Notes under the pieces: generated by a model | The model's database searches: none | What the model saw: the letters and a program-made list of their open reading frames with translations, nothing else | Told to the model about the DNA's origin: nothing | DNA from: an uncultured Rhodospirillaceae bacterium | Lineage (GTDB): Bacteria > Pseudomonadota > Alphaproteobacteria > Rhodospirillales > Magnetospirillaceae | Assembly (NCBI GenBank): GCA_937887565.1 | Contig: CALABS010000008.1 | Span: 62,001 to 126,000 of the forward strand | Direction of reading: 5' to 3' | DNA: 64,000 bases | In this document: piece by piece, positions 57,019-64,000 of the stretch | How the letters are laid out: every line of letters starts with the position of its first letter | Position numbering within the stretch: position 1 is the first letter of the stretch | Made by a program: the position numbers and the translations under genes

Positions 57019-57034
57019 TGCAAAATTTCTTGTT
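57019..57034. promoter_or_regulatory. Palindrome-like TGCAAAATTTCTTGTT before giant gene 2
   Basis: Weaker match to the GCAAG-N4-CTTGC sites, but with the same flanks (CGATGCAA ... TTGTTG) as the perfect site before giant gene 1. About 35 bp upstream of the likely start region. Confidence 0.6.
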
Positions 57035-57068
57035 GTTGAACCGGTGTTGCCGATAGCCTACCCTTGCG

Positions 57069-60000
57069 GTGGAGAAATGCTGGGGAATCCGCCGCTTGGA
57101 CACCGGTCTCGACATCACGGCACAGGACTTCGATGCCGCCGCTGCGTTCGACGACCGTCGCCGCGCCGGCAACGCGGACCGCATCCTGCGGATCGGCCGC
57201 CGCCGATACGAACTGGTGGCGCCGGGCGCCATGGCCGTGAATACCATGGGCGACGAGCCGTTTCTCCGGACCTTCATCGCCCGCCTGAGGCCCGTGGCCG
57301 GACAGCTCATGCCCCAGGACCTCGCGGAAGGCCGGGTGAAAGCCACGGACGCCCTCATGCTATACCGGGGGCAGGACGACGGCAGGATCGTCATCCAGCC
57401 GGCCAACGGCCTCCTGGTTCCCGTGCAGGCCGGCAGGCCAGCGCACCAGGTCCTGATGGCCAGGCTGCACGATGCCGATCCCGTAGAAACGCTGCATCAT
57501 GAAGTCCTCCATCTCCATTTCCGCGAAGGGCGGCTGACCGATGACGAAATCCTCCGCCTCAGGGACGATCCCGGCATCCTCGAATACGGCCTCGCCCGCT
57601 ATCCGATCGAAAGCCGCTACCCCGACAACCAGCACCTCGAAGAGGTCCTCGCCCATTTCTGCGGGGAATGGGGAGTTTCCGGCTCCGCGTTGTCTCCCCG
57701 TTGGGAAGTTCGACCCCTTCACGCGCAGCAGCCCGGGCAACGGCAGCCCGGTGGCGGCCCGGGCTCCGGGGACGAGCGCGATCGAGCCGGAGAACGAGAC
57801 CGCGCTGCTGACCTTCTGAACACTCCCGAGGCCCTGGCCGCCACCGGGGCCTCGGCCCCAAGAGCCCTGACCGATCTCGCTGGAAGGCTCGCTTCCGGAG
57901 AATACGGCCGCCGGCCCGCGGATCCAGATTTCGCACGCTGGGCCATCGAGCAGTCCGGCTTTGCCGTGGACGAGCTGCCGCCGCTCGTCATCCGCTACCG
58001 CGTCGGCGCCGTCGATCTCGATGAGGTTTCGCCGGTCGTCCCGGAACATGGCCGGGAAATCGCCGGTTGGAACGACGGCTGGAGTGCCATCCAGGCCCGC
58101 CGCGCGAGCGCCGCCGAGCGACGTGCGGCGATCGACCGCCATATTGGCCGCCTCGACCGGACTGCCGTCGAGGACTGTGTGGATCGGATTTCCCTGGCCC
58201 GGGCGCTGGCAGCACTGGTGGCTTCCCGTCCGAACCGGGGACAACGGGCCGATTGGCCCGGCTCGGAGCGCATCCAGTGGATCAACAACCGCCTGGCGGA
58301 GCTTTCCGGCTCCAAAGGCCGGCCGTCCCGCGTCCTCGACGAATTGGCGCGGGAAGCGCCCCCGAAATCCGAACGGCCCGAGATGCCGGCGGATCATCGC
58401 CCCTGGCCGGATCTGCTTCCCTCCACGAAGGCGGGCAACGCCGTGCGGGATGCGATCGATGCCACGTTGAGATCGCTGGGGCCGAAAACCCGGATCAACG
58501 CGGCGCTGTTCCTGGGTCGTCGGCTGGACTCGATTGCCGAGCTGGTGATGCGCCAGATCGACGCCGAAACCGCGGCGAAAGATGCCGGGCTCGATTACCG
58601 TCCGACCTGTTTGCTCGATTGCGACCCCAATGCACGCTGGTCCTATCAGGGCCGGCCGCTGACGAGGGCGGAATCGTCTTTTTTCCATCGTTCCGTGGAA
58701 CGCGCGCGTGTCCTGGTCGACTATCCCGAGCTGGACGGCCGGGAACAGGAAGCCCTTGACCGGATTGCCGCGGGCTTTGCCCGGGGCGACCACGATTTTC
58801 TCCCCGGCGGGCTTTTCCGCGCCATGGATGGCGGCCTTCGCGTCCATGGCATGGATGGCTGGCGCATGGCGATCATGCCGCTGTTCGATGTTGAGGGCCA
58901 ACCGATCGACCCCGCTTCCGGCAAGGCCAGTACGGTCGATTGGAATCTCGACACCGTCGCCGGCGAGATCGCCAGCCACGTCATATTGCCCCCGATCGAC
59001 ATCGAGCGCGCTCTCGATTGGGCGGAAAGGCGGATGCAGCCTCTGCTTCTGACAAAGGCTCAACGGCAGGCGCTGTCGGTTCCTTCGACGTTCGATCCCG
59101 TCATTTCCCGCAAGGATCATATCCGGTCGCTCGCCAGGCGGGATGTCCTGACGGCCGGCGAGGCCCTGTCGGGCTCCCGGCTGCATCCCAAGCTCGACGG
59201 CCGGCGATGCACCCAGGCCGAAGCGATTTACTATCGCCACCTTCGTGATAATGCCCAGGCGCTTTTTCACCGCAGCGGGGCCGATGTTCCGCCGCCGGCG
59301 GCCGGCAAGGCCGGGTACGAGGAAAAGGCGGCAGGGGAAAAGGCGGCAGGATTCGACGTCGCAGTTGTCGGCGATCGTTCCTACAGCGCCGGGGTCTCGT
59401 CGGGTCTGCCCGGGGGGAACGTCCATTGGGGCGACTGGCGGCCTGCGTCCATACCCGAGGATCGCTGGGATCATTTCACCGAGCAGTTCCTTGGCGATGG
59501 CGAGGTCGACTGCTCGGACCAGGCCTACGGGCACCTGATGTTCGACGATCCGCAGTTCCTGCATTTCCGCTTCCCGCCGATCCGGGAATGGTGGAGTCGC
59601 ACGATCGAGTGGTCGGATCGCCATGACGATTGGCCGCCGCATCCGGATGTCGTGGGTGTGGCTCGAAAGGCCATCGGCACCGACTTGGCCAACGAATTCA
59701 TGCGTCCCGACGGCAGGTTCGATCTGGCCGCGATCAGGGCCGCCGAACCCAAGGCTGCCGCCAGGGTCGAAGAGGAGATGTTCGCCGCGTGGCTCGAGCT
59801 GGCGCGTGACGATCAGCGGAACGGATGGCCGAACTGGGCCGAAGGTGGCCACGGACTCATGGAGGAGTTCTCCGACCTCCGAAACGATCTGTCCAATTAC
59901 CTGGAAGCGCAGCTCTCCGCGACGTTCATGCTCGACACCGTCGAGCGGGATGGTTCCGTCAGCCTGCCGTCCGGCGAGACCAGACACTTTCGCGTCCTGC

Positions 60001-63000
60001 ATTCCCGTAACATGGGGATTGCTCAACTGTGGAGCCTCCGTGAGGGTCAGCTGGATGCCCTACTCGAGGAGACGTCCACGCCGGAACGTGCCCAGCTGCT
60101 GGCCGAGCGCGTTGCACTGGGCGGACGGGCCCACAGCGACATCGTCAACGACCCCTGGAGGGAGACGGAAGGTGATCAATGGGGCTATCGCCGCCATATC
60201 GATGTGCTGGGGCAGGATGGGGCGATGCGCCGGTCGGGAGGCTTCGCCCGTGATGGACTAGCCGTCGTACCGCTTGAAACCCGATCCGGCCGCCCGGCCG
60301 ACAGCTCTGGCCATCCGCACCAGGTCATCCACCTGCCGACCGGACTTGCCCTCGGAGCTCCGCTTCCCGACCGCACCCAGGCGATGCGGCTCGCCGAGGC
60401 ATTCCTCCCCGTTGCCGAGTGGACCCGCATCAGCTTCGCCAACCTTCCCGGCAGACGGGAGGCCCTGCAGCCGGAGATCGAGCGCATCTCGGAAACCATG
60501 CGCGAGCGCCTGCGCAGAGAGCGGATCGATGACCTGCGGGCCCAGTCGGCGGCTCGCCGGCAGGCGGCATCCGATACCGGCCTGGCGGATGCCCTCGGCG
60601 GTGAAGGTCCGCGCTTCAAAGTCGCCGGGGCGGACGGAAACCTTGCCAGCTTCCGCTCCGACAATCCCGGCGGTGCGTGGCTCAGGGACACGGTCCGCCG
60701 GGCGGAATCCTACATGGCCGATCCGCAAGCCGGCCCGGTCACGCGGAAAGGGCTCATCGGCCAGTACACGGCCTGGATGGGGCCTATGTCCCTGCCGGTC
60801 GCGTTCCTGCGCAGCCTTCCCGGCGCCTCGGACGAGATCCGGGAGCCCGGGGCGCCCAGTTTCGACACACTGCTCGCCAAGGTCGCCACAGACGGCTGGA
60901 AGCCGGACGCCCCTGTACATCTGGCGGTCAACCACAAGGGCGAGGCATATTTGTGGGAAGGCAATACCCGCGTCGGTGTCGCCGCGCACCTCGGCGTGCC
61001 CTCCATCGAAGCCGCGGTCACCTGGTTCAACGGCGGCGAGCTCGCCGACGGCCCCGCGTCGCCGGAGCGCCTGGCGGTCCTTGCGGAGGCCGGGAGCGCC
61101 TTGACGCCGGCGGCGTTCAAGGCGGCCGATTACACTGTCGACGCCTACCACGGGACGGCATCCGATTTCGAACGCTTCGAACGTACCCGCGACATCGGCT
61201 ACCATGTCGCCCTCACCCCCAACCAGGCAGACTTCCATGCGACCAAAACCGCGCTGGAGGACGGCTCCGGCGCCTTTGTCATGCCGCTCAAGGTGCAGGC
61301 TGCCCGTCCCTTGCACATGGAGGATCTGGGCAGTTGGTATCCAGTCAAGGTAGCTGAGGAACTCGAGCGCCTGGGCGTGGCGCCGCGTGGGTTTGCCGAC
61401 ACGGTGTGGCGGGAGGGCGGCAGTCCGTTTGACGAGAGTTATGCCGAGCCCGATGCCTTCGGGCACATGGCAGGCCTGGTTGTCAGCCAGATGAAGGCCC
61501 AGGGCTACGACTCCATCGCCTACGACAACAGGGCGGATGGAGAAGACTGTCGCGGGCCGGCCCTCATCCTGTTCGAGCCGTCGCAGTTGAAATGCCGGTT
61601 CGCTACGGAATTCGATTCCAACGATCCCCGCATTTCCTATGCTGCCGTGGGCTCGATCTTCACCCATGCCGGCGGCGGTCTCCGGTGGGGAGATTGGCGG
61701 CCGTTCCGTGCCGAGCCGGGCGAGATCGTCGCTTTCCTCCACGGCCTCGACGACGAAGAGGGGATGGAGCGCCAGTTCTACCATGACGAGGCCGGCGAAC
61801 TTATCCAGGACCCTGAAGGGAACCCCGCCGAGCGGATCTGGGACGACTACCCCCGCCTCAGGACGGCGACCCGCAACCGCCTGCTGCTCGCGAGCGAGCA
61901 GCAGTGCGTGCCCGAGGAAATGGGCCTGAACGAACTGGTCCGGAAGGTGGCCCCAGAGCTCGGGAATCTGCCCCTGGCGATGATCGCCGCCGACCACCAG
62001 GAAGCTTTCGACGCCGTCTGCAAGGCCTATCTCGACAAGCTTTTCGCAGCGGTCCGGCGCGACAGGGAGGAACTGCCCGATGGCGACATCTACTACCTGG
62101 AGGAGGACGATCCGGCCATCTGGGAGGAGTGGACCGACTTCCACACGGCGCTCGCCTGGGAGCTGAGCTATCGGACAGCGGAGGAGTTCTTCGCCGACTG
62201 CCTGGTCAGGGACAGCATCCGGGAGCCGGGCCGGAGCGGCTACCGCGTGCTGCATTCGCGCTCCAACAATCGCGTCCATCTGTGGCAGGTCGGCGATGAC
62301 GGCCGGTTTCTCTCCTGGTCCGACCCGCACGGCAACCGCTTCATCGACGAGCAGGCCTTCGTTGGCGATTTTTCATGGGCCCAGGGAGAGCCGGCCGAGT
62401 GGGCCGACAGGGCCATGCGCGAAGCGGATGCCCATGCCGGGGGTGAATCCCTCGAACAGGAGCGGTTCAACGCTCCCGTCCGGCCCGGCGAAACAGCGGG
62501 GCGCTGGAACCTCCGGAAGCGGATGACCATCGTTGTCGGCGAGGGTCGCCGGCATGTTTCCGGGTTTTCCCGCGACGGCCTGGCCGTCGTCCCGCTGGTG
62601 CGCTCCCAGGACCACGGTTTCCGGAGAATCGGTCCTGCCGTGCACCAGGTCATCCATGTGGCGACCGGCCTTGGCCTCGGCGAGCCTTTTCCTTCCCGCG
62701 AGCAGGCCATGCAACTGGCGGAGGCCCTGGTCGACCTGGCACCCTGGAAGGACATCGACTACACCAACCTGGACCGCCACCGCGACGTGATCCGCACGCA
62801 GGTAGCCGAAGCCGAGCGGCAGATCCGTGCGTCCATCCGAGCCGGCGCGGCCGCCGACCTGAGGGCCGAGGCGGCCCGGCGCCGCTCCCAACCGGTCACC
62901 GTCGACGATGCATTCGGCGGTGGTCCCGCTTTCTCCGCCAGACCGATCGAATGGCAGAGCCGGGACAAGACGCCGTTTTCCGTGGGCATGCCGGAAGGCA

Positions 63001-64000
63001 GTGCGGCAGGGCACGGGAAAGGGACGGATGGACGGTTCGAGGACCTGGTGCGGCTTGCATGGGACGGTTGCGGACCGGCAGCGCTCGCCGCCGCTGCCGC
63101 GGCCCGCGGCCTGCCGGCGGACGCCTGCCGGCGCATTGCGGCCCCCATCGTGTTGGCCCGCCCCGGATGGACCCCGCCGGGATGGCTGTTCCGCTCCGTC
63201 CTGGCGCAAAGGATGGCCCGGGAGGAGGCCGCCCTCGACGAGGCGTGGCTCGCCGAAACGGTGCCGGCCGCGGAGATCGCGCTCTTCGTGGCTTCAGAGG
63301 CCGTCCAGCCGGGAACGATGGTGGTCGCGGCACCCGGGGCCTGGGGACGCCTGGCCGCCCTCTCCCTGGCACAAAGCCTTGCCGGTTCCGGCGTGGAAAT
63401 CGCGGGCATGTCGCCACAGGCGCTGGCGGATATGACCGTGGGCGAGATCCAGACGGTCCTCGGCGCCGGCTCCGTCACCGAACCCCAGCAGGCCGCGCGC
63501 GAACGGCGGGCCATCGAATTGCACATCCTGGCTGCCCAGCACGCCGGACGGACGTTCGCGCGCCATCCGGAGCTGGCCCGCTGCGCTGCCTGGGACCGAG
63601 AAAAGCCTGCACAGGCAGTGCTCTTTTCGGTGACGGAGGCGGATGGAGGCTTGCGTCTCGGATGCGAGCCGGTCTTTCCCGGCGACGCCAGGTTCGACGA
63701 CAAGGGGGAGGGGCCAGCTTTCGATCCGGCGACCGGCATCGCCGCCCTGCGTGCGGTCACCCGCGGGGGAGCCGACCTTTCGGATCTCTATGCCGCCCTC
63801 GAGGAACGGGCGCACATGGATATGACCGATTTCGAATCGGCCAAGGAACGCGTTCTCGACCGCAAGAAGCAGGAGCTCGCGGCCGCTTTCCCCCTGCCGG
63901 ACCGCCTGGTCGAGGACTACCTTGACGATTGGGGCATCCTCGACGAGGAAAGGTGCGAGGTCCGTACCAGGCATCTCCGCCTCCACGGCGTCGATTTTAC
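57069..64000 (+). CDS. Giant polyvalent protein 2 (>2310 aa, open at window end): zincin, ParB-like, ART-like
   Basis: One frame (positions divisible by 3) stays open from about 57069 to the end of the window without a stop. Start is uncertain: GTG 57069 or TTG 57096 (GGGGA upstream). Residues H144-EVLH148-LHF, then HLEEVLAHF form a zincin-type metallopeptidase. Residues ~1268-1325 are ParB/sulfiredoxin-like (APVHLAVNHKGEAYLWEGN, with E1297-GNTR). Residues ~1360-1525 match the polyvalent ADP-ribosyltransferase fold: Y1360-HGT, GYHVALTPNQADFHA, GYDSIAYDN, ALILFEPSQLK. Two ~370-residue paralogous modules (~780-1145 and ~1535-1920, each with a WGDWRP ... RVLHSR ... DGLAVVPL ... HQVIH series) flank the ParB/ART part. 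Transferred anti-host effector role is inferred from the family. Confidence 0.85.
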   Translation, partial: MEKCWGIRRLDTGLDITAQDFDAAAAFDDRRRAGNADRILRIGRRRYELVAPGAMAVNTMGDEPFLRTFIARLRPVAGQLMPQDLAEGRVKATDALMLYRGQDDGRIVIQPANGLLVPVQAGRPAHQVLMARLHDADPVETLHHEVLHLHFREGRLTDDEILRLRDDPGILEYGLARYPIESRYPDNQHLEEVLAHFCGEWGVSGSALSPRWEVRPLHAQQPGQRQPGGGPGSGDERDRAGERDRAADLLNTPEALAATGASAPRALTDLAGRLASGEYGRRPADPDFARWAIEQSGFAVDELPPLVIRYRVGAVDLDEVSPVVPEHGREIAGWNDGWSAIQARRASAAERRAAIDRHIGRLDRTAVEDCVDRISLARALAALVASRPNRGQRADWPGSERIQWINNRLAELSGSKGRPSRVLDELAREAPPKSERPEMPADHRPWPDLLPSTKAGNAVRDAIDATLRSLGPKTRINAALFLGRRLDSIAELVMRQIDAETAAKDAGLDYRPTCLLDCDPNARWSYQGRPLTRAESSFFHRSVERARVLVDYPELDGREQEALDRIAAGFARGDHDFLPGGLFRAMDGGLRVHGMDGWRMAIMPLFDVEGQPIDPASGKASTVDWNLDTVAGEIASHVILPPIDIERALDWAERRMQPLLLTKAQRQALSVPSTFDPVISRKDHIRSLARRDVLTAGEALSGSRLHPKLDGRRCTQAEAIYYRHLRDNAQALFHRSGADVPPPAAGKAGYEEKAAGEKAAGFDVAVVGDRSYSAGVSSGLPGGNVHWGDWRPASIPEDRWDHFTEQFLGDGEVDCSDQAYGHLMFDDPQFLHFRFPPIREWWSRTIEWSDRHDDWPPHPDVVGVARKAIGTDLANEFMRPDGRFDLAAIRAAEPKAAARVEEEMFAAWLELARDDQRNGWPNWAEGGHGLMEEFSDLRNDLSNYLEAQLSATFMLDTVERDGSVSLPSGETRHFRVLHSRNMGIAQLWSLREGQLDALLEETSTPERAQLLAERVALGGRAHSDIVNDPWRETEGDQWGYRRHIDVLGQDGAMRRSGGFARDGLAVVPLETRSGRPADSSGHPHQVIHLPTGLALGAPLPDRTQAMRLAEAFLPVAEWTRISFANLPGRREALQPEIERISETMRERLRRERIDDLRAQSAARRQAASDTGLADALGGEGPRFKVAGADGNLASFRSDNPGGAWLRDTVRRAESYMADPQAGPVTRKGLIGQYTAWMGPMSLPVAFLRSLPGASDEIREPGAPSFDTLLAKVATDGWKPDAPVHLAVNHKGEAYLWEGNTRVGVAAHLGVPSIEAAVTWFNGGELADGPASPERLAVLAEAGSALTPAAFKAADYTVDAYHGTASDFERFERTRDIGYHVALTPNQADFHATKTALEDGSGAFVMPLKVQAARPLHMEDLGSWYPVKVAEELERLGVAPRGFADTVWREGGSPFDESYAEPDAFGHMAGLVVSQMKAQGYDSIAYDNRADGEDCRGPALILFEPSQLKCRFATEFDSNDPRISYAAVGSIFTHAGGGLRWGDWRPFRAEPGEIVAFLHGLDDEEGMERQFYHDEAGELIQDPEGNPAERIWDDYPRLRTATRNRLLLASEQQCVPEEMGLNELVRKVAPELGNLPLAMIAADHQEAFDAVCKAYLDKLFAAVRRDREELPDGDIYYLEEDDPAIWEEWTDFHTALAWELSYRTAEEFFADCLVRDSIREPGRSGYRVLHSRSNNRVHLWQVGDDGRFLSWSDPHGNRFIDEQAFVGDFSWAQGEPAEWADRAMREADAHAGGESLEQERFNAPVRPGETAGRWNLRKRMTIVVGEGRRHVSGFSRDGLAVVPLVRSQDHGFRRIGPAVHQVIHVATGLGLGEPFPSREQAMQLAEALVDLAPWKDIDYTNLDRHRDVIRTQVAEAERQIRASIRAGAAADLRAEAARRRSQPVTVDDAFGGGPAFSARPIEWQSRDKTPFSVGMPEGSAAGHGKGTDGRFEDLVRLAWDGCGPAALAAAAAARGLPADACRRIAAPIVLARPGWTPPGWLFRSVLAQRMAREEAALDEAWLAETVPAAEIALFVASEAVQPGTMVVAAPGAWGRLAALSLAQSLAGSGVEIAGMSPQALADMTVGEIQTVLGAGSVTEPQQAARERRAIELHILAAQHAGRTFARHPELARCAAWDREKPAQAVLFSVTEADGGLRLGCEPVFPGDARFDDKGEGPAFDPATGIAALRAVTRGGADLSDLYAALEERAHMDMTDFESAKERVLDRKKQELAAAFPLPDRLVEDYLDDWGILDEERCEVRTRHLRLHGVDF

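Noticed and set aside
57360..60026. Long minus-strand open frame (~890 codons) opposite giant gene 2
   Set aside because: The plus strand carries the zincin and other motifs with proper codon bias; the minus frame is an antisense shadow.
1..64000. tRNA or rRNA genes
   Set aside because: No cloverleaf with conserved TTCRA loop or ribosomal RNA signature was noticed on either strand, although no covariance search could be run.

Overview
The window is high-GC DNA (about two thirds G+C by eye) from an alphaproteobacterium. I infer this from the GapR/DUF2312 relic, the XRE and VirD2/MobC-type protein families, the frequent GTG/TTG starts and the codon use; a Rhodospirillales-like host (Azospirillum or Skermanella group) is plausible but not proven. 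It is accessory DNA, most likely part of a mobilizable plasmid or integrative element. A relaxase and its MobC-like partner, a type IA topoisomerase, an active serine resolvase, Tn3 remnants, a HigBA toxin-antitoxin, a Fic protein and two giant polyvalent proteins sit among dozens of small unknown genes. No rRNA, tRNA, CRISPR array, replication initiator or full conjugation machine was seen.

Layout. 1-5054: end of an N6-adenine methyltransferase, then tightly coupled genes leading to the MobC-like protein and relaxase. 5055-10283: a module controlled by a small XRE repressor. Its gene is divergent from a minus-strand operon of about a dozen tiny genes, many predicted secreted or membrane, and four copies of one 15-bp operator mark its promoters. 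10389-11505: two paralogous ribbon-helix-helix proteins. 11738-21646: a plus-strand block with the topoisomerase, DNA-metabolism-like unknowns, an XRE regulator, a broken gapR and small membrane proteins. 22001-22618: Tn3-family remnant with a transposase 3' end. 22561-33126: minus-strand array of about 25 small genes, including a 0.46-kb duplication. 33259-43509: resolvase, GIY-YIG-like protein, HigBA, Fic, and an acyl-carrier-like protein without the phosphopantetheine serine. 43935-51713: giant polyvalent protein 1. 52617-54568: a second, inverted Tn3 end, a truncated transposition ATPase and a degenerate resolvase-like protein. 54677-56819: three-gene operon ending in a TrbI/VirB10-like protein. 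57069-64000: giant polyvalent protein 2, still open at the window edge, with zincin, ParB-like and ADP-ribosyltransferase-like domains.

Regulatory themes. A palindrome of the form GCAAG-N4-CTTGC lies upstream of five transcription units across the window, including both giant genes, which suggests one regulon. A 75-bp promoter cassette is present twice in inverted orientation in front of unrelated genes. Palindromic or tandem repeats have been inserted in frame into many coding sequences. Several genes carry single-base frameshifts, some at homopolymers, so assembly errors should be excluded before true decay is accepted.
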